From an uncultured Bacilli bacterium (GTDB lineage Bacteria > Bacillota_I > Bacilli_A > RF39 > UBA660), in contig CAKPGR010000003.1 of assembly GCA_934155005.1 (NCBI GenBank), positions 13,342 through 77,341 of the forward strand: DNA of 64,000 nt, written 5' to 3'. Below, piece by piece: positions 52,467-61,996 of the stretch; the first letter of the stretch is position 1; the number at the start of each line of letters is the position of its first letter. The position numbers and the translations under genes are program-made. The notes below the pieces were generated by a model. The model did not search any database and was not told the DNA's origin. It saw only the letters and a list, made by a program, of their open reading frames with translations.

Positions 52467-53672
52467 ATGAAGAAAAAAATAAGCTTTTTATTATTTTTAT
52501 TGCTACTAATCCCATTTAATGTAAGTGCGATAACAATTAATGAGTTTGAACAACAAGTAAAGAAATATACTGATGAGCTTACTGAAAAACAAAATAAAAT
52601 AGCTAAAAATGATAAGGAAGTAGCAGAAGTTAAAGCAAAGATAAATGAAATACAAAATCAAATGGCTGAGATAGAAGCTGACATGATTAGACTTCAAAAA
52701 GATATTGATGATGGAAATGAAAAAATTAAAGAAAAAAATAAAGAAATAAAAAATTTAATTAAATATTCCCAAGTTGTTGATAGTAAAAATTCATACTTAG
52801 AATATATTTTTGGAGCAGAATCATTTACTGATTTAATATTTAGATTATCTGTTATTGAACAGTTAGCAGATTATGATAAAAAAGTAACAAATGAATTACA
52901 AGAATTAATAAAAGCAAATAATGAAAAAAAAGAAGAATTAAAAAATAAACAATCAGATTTAGATAAATTAAAAGATAAATTATCTGATGAAAAATCACGT
53001 ATTGAAGCGGATACAGATGCTATTAGAGAATCAATGCCATCAATTGAAGAAAGAATTAAAGAAGCAAAAACAAACCTTGAATATTATAAAAAATTAGGTT
53101 GTGGAAAAAGCGAAGATATTCAAGCCTGTCAATATCGTATCGAACAATCTCATAGTTCTGTTTCTATTCCAGCAGCAGAAGGATTTAGAAAGCCAACAGA
53201 TCAAGGTAAAATTTCACAAGCATATAGAGGAATTAGTCATTTAGGTTATGATATTGTAAGTACAACTTCAAATAAAAGTATTCCAATTTATCCAGTTGCA
53301 AATGGACAAGTATTTAAAATTTATTATGATAATTGTACATCTGGTAATTGGTGTTCAGCTATAGGACATAGTTGTAATGGAAATGCTCTTGTAGTAAAGA
53401 TAAGACATAATATTGGTGGACGTTATATTTACTCAACATATGCACATTTTAGTTCATTTGGTAATATCAAAGAAGGTCAATTAGTTACAACTTCAACTAT
53501 TATAGGTTATATGGGAACAACTGGATGCTCAACAGGACCTCACCTTCATCTTGAATTAACAAAATGTGATTGGCACACGGGTGGTGGATGTACATATGAT
53601 ACTTATCAAAAATCATCTATTAATCCAGCACTTTATATAGGTATTCCTAATACTTATGGATACACTTGGTAA
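52467..53672 (+). CDS. Secreted M23 endopeptidase with coiled-coil domain (EnvC/PcsB-like)
   Basis: 401 residues. A signal peptide (MKKKISFLLFLLLLIPFNVSA) precedes a long coiled coil (about 25-220), then an M23 domain with SHLGYDIVS, AHFSSF and GPHLHLEL. Two cysteine-containing inserts occur (NCTSGNWCSAIGHSC). Such enzymes split daughter cells by cutting stem peptides and are gated by partners that bind the coiled coil. Followed by a strong terminator. Confidence 0.88.
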   Translation: MKKKISFLLFLLLLIPFNVSAITINEFEQQVKKYTDELTEKQNKIAKNDKEVAEVKAKINEIQNQMAEIEADMIRLQKDIDDGNEKIKEKNKEIKNLIKYSQVVDSKNSYLEYIFGAESFTDLIFRLSVIEQLADYDKKVTNELQELIKANNEKKEELKNKQSDLDKLKDKLSDEKSRIEADTDAIRESMPSIEERIKEAKTNLEYYKKLGCGKSEDIQACQYRIEQSHSSVSIPAAEGFRKPTDQGKISQAYRGISHLGYDIVSTTSNKSIPIYPVANGQVFKIYYDNCTSGNWCSAIGHSCNGNALVVKIRHNIGGRYIYSTYAHFSSFGNIKEGQLVTTSTIIGYMGTTGCSTGPHLHLELTKCDWHTGGGCTYDTYQKSSINPALYIGIPNTYGYTW

Positions 53673-53697
53673 GAACTCTTTTGAGTTCTTTTTTTTT
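53671..53697 (+). terminator. Terminator after M23 gene
   Basis: AAGAACTC and GAGTTCTT around TTTT, followed by seven T. It begins with the last base of the stop codon overlap. Confidence 0.85.
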
Positions 53698-53744
53698 GAC
53701 ATAATATTTAATTATATATTGCTATTATTTATTTGGTGATTTTT

Positions 53745-53912
53745 GTGAAAGTAAAAATATTTGATGAAGAAAGTGAACTAGATTTAGAAGAAGATATTAA
53801 TAAATTTATCAAAGAGGTAGAAGTAATAGATATAAAATATCAAGTAGCTTTAAGTGTTTTTAGTGAAGAACAAATATATTCTTTTTCAGCTATGATAATT
53901 TATAAATCATAA
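53745..53912 (+). CDS. Cse60-like small protein
   Basis: 55 residues, start GTG 53745 after GGTGATTTTT, stop TAA 53910-53912. The order KVKIFDEESELDLEEDIN, then VIDIKYQVAL and QIYSFSAMIIY closely follows the Bacillus Cse60 family (about 60 residues), which is expressed in sporulation there. Whether this organism sporulates is not visible here, so the name gives ancestry and not function. Confidence 0.7.
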   Translation: MKVKIFDEESELDLEEDINKFIKEVEVIDIKYQVALSVFSEEQIYSFSAMIIYKS

Positions 53913-53990
53913 AAAAATATTGTCTATTTTTTTTAACTAATTCGACTTATTTTTATAACTCTATCGCATAGAATAAAAATGGGTGATAAA

Positions 53991-56294
53991 ATGTTTAGTA
54001 ATTTTAATGAAGAAGCTAGAGTTATAATTGTAAATGCTAAAATGGAAATGCAAAAATTAAAACATCCATATATAGGAAGCGAACATCTACTTTTAGCTAT
54101 TTTAAAAGATAAAAATAGTGTTAGTGATAAATTAAAAAAATATGATTTAACATATGATAGATTCAAAAAGGAATTAATCGATGTAGTTGGTATAGGATCA
54201 AAAGAAAGTAATTTATTTCTATATACACCCTTACTAAAAAGAATTTTAGAAACAGCTATTATTGACAGTAAAGAAAATAATAATGGTGAAGTTACTATAA
54301 ATCATTTATTTTCTAGTTTATTAGAAGAAGGTGAAGGTATAGCAATTAGAATTCTTATGGGGATGGATATAAATATAGATGAATTATACAGTGATTTTAT
54401 GTATAAAGTAATTCATTCTAAAAAAAATAAAGAAAACTTATTAATAGAAAAAATAGGCGTTAATTTAAATCAAAAAGCTTTAAATAATGAGTTAGATCCT
54501 GTTATTGGAAGAGAAAAAGAATTAAAAAGAATACTAGAAATTTTATCTAGAAGAACAAAAAACAATCCTATTTTAATAGGAGAAGCTGGTGTTGGTAAAA
54601 CAGCTATTGTAGAAGAATTAAGTCGTATGATAGCTTATGGTGAAGCTCCTCTCAGTCTTAAAAATAAAAAGATAATAAGTTTGGATATGGCTTCCCTTGT
54701 AGCTGGTACAAAATATCGTGGAGAATTTGAAGAAAGAGTAAAAAAAATACTTGATGAAGTAGAAGAAAATGAAGATATTATTTTATTTATAGACGAGATT
54801 CATACCCTAGTAGGCGCAGGTGGAGCAGAAGGAGCAATAGATGCTTCTAATATTTTTAAACCTGCCTTAGCTAGAAATAAATTTAGATGTATAGGCGCTA
54901 CAACAATTAAAGAATATAAACAATTTATAGAAAAAGATAGTGCCTTAGATAGAAGATTTCAAAAGGTAAACATAGAAATTCCTACCAAAGAAGAAACAAA
55001 AACAATTATTAGGAAAATAAAACCTCTATATGAAAAATACCATCTAGTTAATATTGATGATAATATTATAGATTTAATTGTTGATTTATCAGAAAAATAT
55101 GTATATGACAGAAATCAACCAGATAAATCACTTGATATATTAGACGAGGTATGCGCTAAGGTAAGCATTAATGAAAATAAAGAGATAAAAGATTATAAAA
55201 AACTAAAAAATGAATATGAAAATATTATTAAAATAAAAAAAGAAGCTGTTTTAAATAATAATTTCAAAATGGCTACAAAATATAAAGATGAAGAAAATAT
55301 TATTATGGATAAAATTAATAATTTTGAATTCAATATGTATAAGAAAAAAAATAAAACAGTTACCAAAGAAGATGTGGCGTATGTTATTTCTTCAAAGACA
55401 AAAATACCTGTATATGAACTACTTAAAAATAATAAAGAAATAGTAAAAAATGTTGAAAATAATTTAAAAAATATATTAGTTGGTCAAGATAAAGCCTTAA
55501 ATGAAGTAACTGCGCTAGCAAAAAAAATTAAATTAGGTTTTAAAGATAACAAATGTTACTCTATGATGTTTGTGGGACCAAGTGGCGTGGGTAAAACTTT
55601 ATTAGCTAAAAAGTTTGGAGAATTGTTGGTTGGTAATAATGTTATAAAATTAGATATGGGAGAATATTCAGAGGCACATTCTGTAAGTAAAATTATAGGT
55701 TCGCCACCTGGTTATGTTGGTTATGATGACTATAATAATATTTTGGAAGATATAAGATGTAATCCATATTCTGTTTTAATATTAGATGAAATCGAAAGAG
55801 CGCATCCTAATGTTATTAATTTATTTTTTAACATTTTAGATGAAGGAAAAGTAAAAGACAGTAGTGGTAGATTAGTTAGATTTGATAATGTTGTTGTTAT
55901 AATGACATCTAATATTGGATTTGATGATATTCATATAGGATTTAACGAAAAACAAAATAGTGTAATTATGAATAAACTAAAAGATCATTTTAATACATCA
56001 TTTTTAAATAGAATAGATAACACTATTATTTTTAATAAATTATGTGATAAAGATATTGAAAAATTAATTAATAAAAAATTAAAAAAATTGAAAGATGAAT
56101 ATAAAGAATATAATTTAAAAATTAACAATAAAGTTATAGATGAAATAAAAGAAAAATCTGACTTTAAAAATTATGGAGCTAGAAAAATAGACAAAATAAT
56201 AAAAGATGATGTGTTAAGTATTATCATAGATAATATTCTAGATGATAATAAAAATATAAATATTGACAGTATAAAAAAAGAAAGTTTAGTTTAA
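53991..56294 (+). CDS. clpC: ClpC-type AAA+ unfoldase
   Basis: 767 residues. Two N-domain repeats (FNEEARVIIVNAK, GSEHLLLAIL), D1 with Walker A GEAGVGKT and B LFIDEIH, a middle coiled coil (about 400-450), D2 with GPSGVGKT and LILDEIERAH. HIGFNEK after the D2 sensor gives the IGF loop that docks on ClpP, so it should feed a ClpP peptidase. ATG 53991 follows GGGTGATAAA; an in-frame ATG at 53979 sits on that site. No ctsR or mcsAB genes are next to it. Confidence 0.9.
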   Translation: MFSNFNEEARVIIVNAKMEMQKLKHPYIGSEHLLLAILKDKNSVSDKLKKYDLTYDRFKKELIDVVGIGSKESNLFLYTPLLKRILETAIIDSKENNNGEVTINHLFSSLLEEGEGIAIRILMGMDINIDELYSDFMYKVIHSKKNKENLLIEKIGVNLNQKALNNELDPVIGREKELKRILEILSRRTKNNPILIGEAGVGKTAIVEELSRMIAYGEAPLSLKNKKIISLDMASLVAGTKYRGEFEERVKKILDEVEENEDIILFIDEIHTLVGAGGAEGAIDASNIFKPALARNKFRCIGATTIKEYKQFIEKDSALDRRFQKVNIEIPTKEETKTIIRKIKPLYEKYHLVNIDDNIIDLIVDLSEKYVYDRNQPDKSLDILDEVCAKVSINENKEIKDYKKLKNEYENIIKIKKEAVLNNNFKMATKYKDEENIIMDKINNFEFNMYKKKNKTVTKEDVAYVISSKTKIPVYELLKNNKEIVKNVENNLKNILVGQDKALNEVTALAKKIKLGFKDNKCYSMMFVGPSGVGKTLLAKKFGELLVGNNVIKLDMGEYSEAHSVSKIIGSPPGYVGYDDYNNILEDIRCNPYSVLILDEIERAHPNVINLFFNILDEGKVKDSSGRLVRFDNVVVIMTSNIGFDDIHIGFNEKQNSVIMNKLKDHFNTSFLNRIDNTIIFNKLCDKDIEKLINKKLKKLKDEYKEYNLKINNKVIDEIKEKSDFKNYGARKIDKIIKDDVLSIIIDNILDDNKNINIDSIKKESLV

Positions 56295-56297
56295 ATT

Positions 56298-56326
56298 TTG
56301 ACAAATATGTAAATAAGTGATAATAT
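56298..56326 (+). promoter_or_regulatory. Promoter of the 56351 gene
   Basis: TTGACA (56298-56303), 17-base spacer, TAATAT (56321-56326). It begins four bases after the clpC stop. Confidence 0.65.
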
Positions 56327-56350
56327 TTACTTACTTTGGAGGTATAAGAA

Positions 56351-56818
56351 GTGAGTAATTATTATTTGATTGATTTAGATGATATTTCAAATGATGATGA
56401 AAGTTATCAATCATTTATTGAATTAAACTTTCCAGAATTATTAAATTTATATCAAATGAAACATTTATTAAAATCACATCAAGAAGATTTAAAAGGTAAA
56501 TTACGTTTATTAAAATGCGAGTTAGAAATTAAATATCAATTAAGAAAATATAATATGCCTGTAAAATTATTATTTGAAGTAAATGATAAATCTATTGTCA
56601 AAAATAGAAAAATAACAAGCTTAATATCTGTTTATGAAGTAAATAGTGATATTTCAATTGATGTAGAAATTAGTAAACTAAAAAAATATAACATAAGTAG
56701 AGATGCTGCAGAATTATATATGTTAAGTCTTTCTAACTCTCAAAAAACAATGATACAAGATAAAATGGAAGAATATGAAAATTCTAAATTATCAAAAATT
56801 AAAAGAATAGCTATTTAA
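56351..56818 (+). CDS. Unknown soluble protein, 155 residues
   Basis: GTG start with GGAGG nine bases before it. An acidic N-terminus (YLIDLDDISNDDESYQS) is followed by helices (LYQMKHLLKSHQEDLKGKLR) and a C-terminal helix pair; no membrane span, signal or catalytic motif. It has its own strong promoter, so it is not part of the clpC transcript. I do not recognise a family. Confidence 0.5.
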   Translation: MSNYYLIDLDDISNDDESYQSFIELNFPELLNLYQMKHLLKSHQEDLKGKLRLLKCELEIKYQLRKYNMPVKLLFEVNDKSIVKNRKITSLISVYEVNSDISIDVEISKLKKYNISRDAAELYMLSLSNSQKTMIQDKMEEYENSKLSKIKRIAI

Positions 56819-56868
56819 GCTTTCTTTTTTTTGTTAAAGAAATATGATATAATTAATTAGGTGATATT

Positions 56869-57990
56869 ATGGTTTATTTAGATTATTCAGCCACAACAAA
56901 AGTAGATAAAGAAGTTTTAAATAGCTTTGTAATGGTAAATGAAAAATATTTTGCTAATCCAAATTCTCTTCATAAATTAGGAATTGAAGCAAAAAAATTA
57001 AGTGATGCTGCAACAGAGCAAATTAAAAAAATAATTAATATTCCAGATTCAGAAATTATATATACAAGTTGTTCTAGTGAATCCAATAATTTAGCAATTA
57101 TTGGAACATGTCTTAGGAATCAAAAAAAGGGTAAGCATATAATAACAACTAACTTAGAACATTCATCAATATATGGCCCTATTAGTTATTTACAAAAACT
57201 TGGCTTTGATGTTGATTTTGTAAAAACTAAGGATGGTTTAGTTGATATAGATGATTTAAAAAGACTAATAAAAGATGATACTATATTAGTAACTATTGGA
57301 GCTGTCAATTCAGAAACAGGTGTTAAACAAAATATTGAAGAAATTTCTAAATTACTAAAAAATTATAAATGTTATTTTCATGTAGATGCGACTCAAAGTG
57401 TTGGTAAAGTTAGAATTAATTATAAAGATGTTGATTTACTAAGTTTCACTGCTCATAAATTTTATGGGTTAAAAGGTATAGCTTGCTTAATAAAAAAGAA
57501 TAATTTAAAAATGGAACCAATGATTCATGGAGGTAAATCTACAACAATATATAGAAGTGGTACTCCAGCTTTACCATTAATAGTATCAATATCAAAAGCG
57601 CTAAGATTAATTGATATTAAAATGGATGATTATTATAAATCAGTTTTATATTTAAATAGTTATATAAAAGAGGCTTTAAAAAAATATGATAATGTTAGAA
57701 TTAATAGTAATATGTATTCTATACCTCATATTTTAAATATTAGTGTTTTAAATGTTAAACCAGAAACTTTACAGCATGCTCTTGAAGAATATGATATATA
57801 TATTTCAACACAAAGTGCCTGTTCAAGTAATAATCAAGTAAGTAAATCAGTCTTAGAAGTTACTAAAGATGAAAAAAGCGCTAGTCATAGCGTTAGAATT
57901 AGTTTATCAGGACTTACAACAAAAGAAGAAATTGATTATTTTCTAGATAAGTTTGATAAATGTATAGAAAAATTTAATAATTTGAGGTGA
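56869..57990 (+). CDS. Cysteine desulfurase, NifS/IscS type
   Basis: 373 residues. YLDYSATTKV at the start, pyridoxal-phosphate Lys in SFTAHKFYGLKG, catalytic Cys in STQSACSSNN, HVDATQSVG. It removes sulfur from cysteine for iron-sulfur clusters or tRNA thiolation. In many Bacillota this short type is followed by thiI; here a thioredoxin-like gene follows after four bases. Confidence 0.9.
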   Translation: MVYLDYSATTKVDKEVLNSFVMVNEKYFANPNSLHKLGIEAKKLSDAATEQIKKIINIPDSEIIYTSCSSESNNLAIIGTCLRNQKKGKHIITTNLEHSSIYGPISYLQKLGFDVDFVKTKDGLVDIDDLKRLIKDDTILVTIGAVNSETGVKQNIEEISKLLKNYKCYFHVDATQSVGKVRINYKDVDLLSFTAHKFYGLKGIACLIKKNNLKMEPMIHGGKSTTIYRSGTPALPLIVSISKALRLIDIKMDDYYKSVLYLNSYIKEALKKYDNVRINSNMYSIPHILNISVLNVKPETLQHALEEYDIYISTQSACSSNNQVSKSVLEVTKDEKSASHSVRISLSGLTTKEEIDYFLDKFDKCIEKFNNLR

Positions 57991-57994
57991 ATTT

Positions 57995-58261
57995 ATGGAA
58001 ATCATAAGAATTAGTGCTACTTGGTGTTCTAGTTGTTTAATTACTTATAAATCATATAAAAAATTAAAAGAAAAATATTTGGATATTAAATTTTCAGAAT
58101 ATGACTATGATGAAGATGACATAGATAAATTTAATGTAGGAAATATTTTGCCAGTTATAATAATTTATAAAGATGATAAAGAAATAAAAAGAATTATTGG
58201 AGAAAAGAGTGAAGAAGAATTATTTAAGGAAGTAGAGGATTGTTATGAAGAAAATAAATAG
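57995..58261 (+). CDS. Thioredoxin-like protein
   Basis: 88 residues, one compact thioredoxin fold with redox pair CSSC in SATWCSSCLITY and the cis-Pro in ILPVIIIY. It overlaps the next gene (thioredoxin-CcdA fusion) by 17 bases. The pair suggests that this cytoplasmic protein passes electrons through the membrane protein to exported thiols. Confidence 0.8.
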   Translation: MEIIRISATWCSSCLITYKSYKKLKEKYLDIKFSEYDYDEDDIDKFNVGNILPVIIIYKDDKEIKRIIGEKSEEELFKEVEDCYEENK

Positions 58262-59462
58262 ATTAATATTTTTATTTATTTTTACATTACTTTTAATACC
58301 AACAGTAAATGCTAAGGAAATTACTATAAATTTATTTTATAGTAAAACTTGTCCACATTGTGCAAGTGAATTAGAATTTTTGAATAATTATAAAGAAGAA
58401 AATAGTAATGTTAAGCTTAATTTATACGAGGTTACAGAAAATGAAGATAATTCAAAACTATTAGATTTGGTTAAAGAATCATTAGATTGTACTCATAATT
58501 ACGTTCCTTATACCGTTATTGGAGAAATTGGTCTTACAGGTTTTAGTGATAATATAGAGTCACAAATAAAACACTTTGTAGATAAATATCAAAATGAAGA
58601 TTATATTGATTTAGTTAGTGAAGTAGAAAATAAAGGAACTAGTATAAAAATTAACGAAATTGATGGGGATGAAACAAAAGAAACAGATAATGAAAAAATT
58701 GATAATGAAACAGTTTCAGTACCATTACTTGGAGAAGTAGATTCTAAAAATGTTTCCTTACCACTTATAGCTGCTATTATAGGATTTGTAGATGGCTTTA
58801 ATCCATGTGCTATGTGGATATTAATTTTTTTAATTAGTATGTTATTAGGTAGTAAAAATAAAAAAAGAATGATATCATTAGGCATTATATTCTTGGTATC
58901 ATCAGCTTTTGTTTATTTATTATTTATGATGGCTTGGTTAAAAATTATGATTTCAACTATGCAAATAAATATAATAAAAATAATAATAGGTATAGTAGCT
59001 TTAATAGGTGCTATATGGAATTTTAAAAGTTATTATGATGATAAGAAAAAAGATGTTGGTTGTGAAGTTGTAAATAAAAATAAAAGAAAAAGATTAATTG
59101 ATAAAATCAAAAAAATTGTTTCTGAAAAAAGTTTCATCATAGCAGCTATTGGAATGATAATATTAGCTTTTTCTGTTAATTTAATTGAATTTGCTTGTTC
59201 AGCAGGATGGCCTGTTATATTTACAGAAATATTAGCTATTAATAATTTAAATAAATTAAGTTATTTTATATATATTTTAATTTATATATTATTCTATATG
59301 TTGGATGATATAATTATTTTTATAATTGCTATGGTTACATTAGAAGTAACTGGAATATCAAATAAATATAATAAATATTCACATTTAATTGGTGGAATTA
59401 TGATGCTTATAATAGGCTTACTTATGTTATTTAAGCCAGAGTGGTTAATGTTTAATTTTTAA
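58245..59462 (+). CDS. Exported thioredoxin/glutaredoxin domain fused to CcdA/DsbD-like membrane domain
   Basis: 405 residues. A signal peptide (ends near VNAKE), a glutaredoxin-like domain (CPHC in SKTCPHCASELEF), a Glu/Lys linker (about 140-165) and a membrane part of about seven helices with the paired cysteines of CcdA/DsbD proteins (FNPCAMW and EFACSAGW). Such proteins carry reducing equivalents across the membrane. Its tight coupling with a CSSC thioredoxin makes a two-gene relay. Several secretion-locus proteins in this window have extracytoplasmic cysteines and could be clients. Confidence 0.8.
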   Translation: MKKINRLIFLFIFTLLLIPTVNAKEITINLFYSKTCPHCASELEFLNNYKEENSNVKLNLYEVTENEDNSKLLDLVKESLDCTHNYVPYTVIGEIGLTGFSDNIESQIKHFVDKYQNEDYIDLVSEVENKGTSIKINEIDGDETKETDNEKIDNETVSVPLLGEVDSKNVSLPLIAAIIGFVDGFNPCAMWILIFLISMLLGSKNKKRMISLGIIFLVSSAFVYLLFMMAWLKIMISTMQINIIKIIIGIVALIGAIWNFKSYYDDKKKDVGCEVVNKNKRKRLIDKIKKIVSEKSFIIAAIGMIILAFSVNLIEFACSAGWPVIFTEILAINNLNKLSYFIYILIYILFYMLDDIIIFIIAMVTLEVTGISNKYNKYSHLIGGIMMLIIGLLMLFKPEWLMFNF

Positions 59463-59477
59463 TCACTCTTTTTTTTT
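59439..59477 (+). terminator. Terminator after the CcdA fusion gene
   Basis: GAGTGGTTA (59439-59447) and TAATCACTC (59460-59468), one G-T pair, then nine T. The left arm holds the last codons of the gene. Confidence 0.75.
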
Positions 59478-59521
59478 TAATCTTTTTATTGTATAATAAT
59501 GAAATTGAAAGGGAGATTTAT

Positions 59522-60145
59522 ATGAAAACAAATTATCAACTTAAATTAGAAGAAATTTTAAATAGTCTAAATTATACTCCAAAATTATTACTTCATACTT
59601 GTTGTGCTCCGTGTAGTAGTTATTGTATAGAGTATTTATCTAATTATTTTGATATAACAGTTTTATATTATAATCCTAATATTTCTCCAATTCAGGAATA
59701 CGAAAAAAGAAAAAAAGAACAAATTCGTTTTTTAAAAGAATTTAAATCAAAAAATAAGTTAGATTTTATGGATTGTGATTATAATTATGATGATTTTTTA
59801 AATATAGCTAAGGGTTTAGAAAACCTAAAAGAAGGTGGAGAAAGATGTTTTAAATGTTATAATTTACGATTAGAAAAAACAGCTTTGGTAGCCATCCAAA
59901 ATCATTTTGATTATTTTGGTACAACTCTAACCGTAAGTCCTTATAAAAATAGTGAAAAATTAAATGAAATAGGATCTTTATTAGAAAAAAAATATGGTAT
60001 TAAATATTTATATTCAGATTTTAAAAAGAAAAATGGTTATAAAAAAAGTATTGAACTTTCTAAGAAATATAATTTATATAGACAAGATTATTGTGGCTGT
60101 ATTTATTCTAAAATAGAAAGGATAAAGAAAAATGAAGGTAAATAA
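59522..60145 (+). CDS. queH: Epoxyqueuosine reductase QueH
   Basis: 207 residues. Cys motifs HTCCAPCSSYC, CFKCYNLRLEKT and DYCGC, with YYNPNISPIQEYEKR, identify the QueH (DUF208) family, which reduces epoxyqueuosine to queuosine in tRNA. ATG 59522 follows AAAGGGAG; the in-frame TTG at 59489 lies in the terminator region. No other queuosine gene is in the window. It overlaps the next gene by 14 bases. Confidence 0.92.
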   Translation: MKTNYQLKLEEILNSLNYTPKLLLHTCCAPCSSYCIEYLSNYFDITVLYYNPNISPIQEYEKRKKEQIRFLKEFKSKNKLDFMDCDYNYDDFLNIAKGLENLKEGGERCFKCYNLRLEKTALVAIQNHFDYFGTTLTVSPYKNSEKLNEIGSLLEKKYGIKYLYSDFKKKNGYKKSIELSKKYNLYRQDYCGCIYSKIERIKKNEGK

Positions 60146-60758
60146 AAAAATATTTATTTTATTATTAAGTGGTGTTGTTTTAGTTAGTGGCTGTGGAAAA
60201 GAAAATACTAATAATAAAATTGTGGAAAATAATATAAATCAAGATGAAGATAATATAGAAAAAGAAAATAATAAACAAAATATTGAAAATGATTGTATTC
60301 AGGATAATACCAGCATTGAAAATGAAATTGTAGATTATATAACAAATCCTGATAATGCGTTAGATAGTGAACAGAATAAAGAAAAACTTAATGAAACAAA
60401 AGAAAAATTAATAAAAAAAATGATTATATTAGTTGATTTTATATTTTATGGTACGGATATAAATGGTATTACATTTGATAGCCTTTCTAATAGTGCGAAA
60501 GAAAATATTTTGAATTTATTTTATAAATTAGATAATGTTTTAGAAACTAATTATCCAGGTTATAAAGATAGCTTAGAAGAAAAATATAGCAGTGCAATTG
60601 ATAAAATAAAAGATACATATTCAAGTAAAGTTAGTGAAGAAAAAAGAGAAGAAATAAAGAATATTAAAGATAATGCTACTTCTAAAACAAAAGAAGTTTA
60701 TGAAAATAGTAAAGTAAAAGTTAAGTCTTGGTACGAAGATTTAAAAAAACAATATTAA
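60132..60758 (+). CDS. Lipoprotein, Asn/Glu-rich
   Basis: 208 residues. Signal peptide with lipobox VSGC, then a low-complexity acidic Asn/Glu region (about 22-60) and helical tail (LEEKYSSAIDKIKDTYSSKV, KTKEVYENSKVKVKSWYEDL). No enzymatic motif. The GGATAAAG upstream lies in queH, with which it is coupled. Function unknown. Confidence 0.7.
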   Translation: MKVNKKIFILLLSGVVLVSGCGKENTNNKIVENNINQDEDNIEKENNKQNIENDCIQDNTSIENEIVDYITNPDNALDSEQNKEKLNETKEKLIKKMIILVDFIFYGTDINGITFDSLSNSAKENILNLFYKLDNVLETNYPGYKDSLEEKYSSAIDKIKDTYSSKVSEEKREEIKNIKDNATSKTKEVYENSKVKVKSWYEDLKKQY

Positions 60759-60785
60759 ACCCTAGTCTTTGACTAGAGTTTTTTC
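60759..60785. terminator. Bidirectional terminator after lipoprotein gene
   Basis: CTAGTC (60762-60767) and GACTAG (60771-60776) around TTT, with AA and TT flanks and a T run after it. It separates two convergent genes. Confidence 0.7.
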
Positions 60786-61091
60786 TTTTTTTCCTTTTAG
60801 CTCATAGAGAGTGTAATTAATATCTGTGTTTTCAAGTTCTTTATAAAAATATTTTAAAACTCTCATAAAATGATTAATTTCAACATCAGTTAAATTTTTA
60901 AAAACCAAATAATTTGTATCATCAACTATATAATAACAATCTATATTGAATAAAAATTTATTTAATAAATCATTACTTTTAGTTTTGCATTTTACAATGT
61001 ATACAATAATTTCATAGTCTGATGTATCGCTATCAATTTCAAATTTGTAATTGGGATACATATTATTTAATATACTTTCAAAAACTTCCAT
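60762..61091 (-). CDS. Unknown small protein, 109 residues
   Basis: Soluble alpha/beta protein with pattern YKFEIDSDTSDYEIIVYIVKCK, YYIVDDTNYLVFKNLTDVEINHFMRVLKYFYKEL. No signal or membrane span and no motif I can name. The start follows AGGAGGGATTAAT on the minus strand. Convergent with the lipoprotein gene. Confidence 0.5.
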   Translation of the reverse strand: MEVFESILNNMYPNYKFEIDSDTSDYEIIVYIVKCKTKSNDLLNKFLFNIDCYYIVDDTNYLVFKNLTDVEINHFMRVLKYFYKELENTDINYTLYELKGKKEKTLVKD

Positions 61092-61177
61092 ATTAATCCC
61101 TCCTAAATAAAAATTCTAGTTTTGTCGAAAATGTTATATATAACTATTATATGTGTTATAGTACATATGGTGATACT

Positions 61178-61396
61178 ATGAAAACAAACATTGTTTATAC
61201 TGATAATAAATTATATGTAAATACTAGTGGAAATATAGACAAAGATAATTATAATAGCTTAAAAGAAAAAGTAAATTATATTATTAATGAATATAATATA
61301 AATGATGTTATTTTTGATTTTAAAGACTCTAATATTGAAAATGAATTTTTAAATGATGTAAATAACAATTTTAATAATGTTAAAATCATAAAGTAA
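61178..61396 (+). CDS. Small STAS-like protein
   Basis: 72 residues. The pattern KLYVNTSGNIDKDNYNSLKEKVNYII then DVIFDFKDSNIENEF is that of the first two thirds of an anti-sigma antagonist/STAS domain (SpoIIAA type), although the phosphorylatable Ser is replaced (DFKDSNIE). It is shorter than the usual 100 or so residues. I take ATG 61178 after GGTGATACT; an in-frame ATG at 61151 lies upstream of that site. The partner kinase is not nearby. Confidence 0.5.
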   Translation: MKTNIVYTDNKLYVNTSGNIDKDNYNSLKEKVNYIINEYNINDVIFDFKDSNIENEFLNDVNNNFNNVKIIK

Positions 61397-61443
61397 TTTG
61401 AAAAAATTTTAATAAGTGATACAATTATATTGGAGGTAATAAA

Positions 61444-61995
61444 ATGAAGAATATGTTTTCGAATTTTCTAAAATTATCTATTTTATCTTCAATTATATTT
61501 ATACTTTTTGGATTACTTTTATTTATTAATCCAGATGGTGTTATTACATCAATTTCTTTAATAATAGGTTTAATTCTACTAATTATTGGTATAGTAGAGT
61601 TAGTTTGCTATTTTAAGGATCGTATTAATTATCAAAATATATTAATGCTTAGTTTATTTTTTATAGCAACAGGAATTATTTTGATAAGTAACCCTAATAT
61701 TATAGCAACAATTATTCCAATATTTATAGGAGTATGTATGTTAGCACTTGGAATCCAAAAAATTGATATAGCTATGTTAATTAAAGGAACAGGTAGATGG
61801 GCTTATATTTTAATAACAGGTATAATAACTTTATTATGTGGTATATTATTAATTGTAAATCCAATTAAAGGTGCTTTTATAGCTACAAAAATGATTGGTT
61901 TAATTATTATGATATATTCTGTTTTAGATATAATTGATTGTTTAGTATTGAAGAAAAATGTTAAAGAGATAAATAAGATAATTGAGGTAGAATAA
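61444..61995 (+). CDS. HdeD-like membrane protein (DUF308)
   Basis: 183 residues with six short membrane helices in three DUF308 repeats, each of the form GLLLFINPDGVITSISLIIGL, GIILISNPNIIATIIPIFIG and GILLIVNPIKGAFIATKMIG. The repeated N-P turn is the family sign. HdeD is linked to acid or stress tolerance in enterobacteria; here no function is proved. GGAGG ribosome site; one base separates its stop from the next start. Confidence 0.8.
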   Translation: MKNMFSNFLKLSILSSIIFILFGLLLFINPDGVITSISLIIGLILLIIGIVELVCYFKDRINYQNILMLSLFFIATGIILISNPNIIATIIPIFIGVCMLALGIQKIDIAMLIKGTGRWAYILITGIITLLCGILLIVNPIKGAFIATKMIGLIIMIYSVLDIIDCLVLKKNVKEINKIIEVE

Positions 61996-61996
61996 T

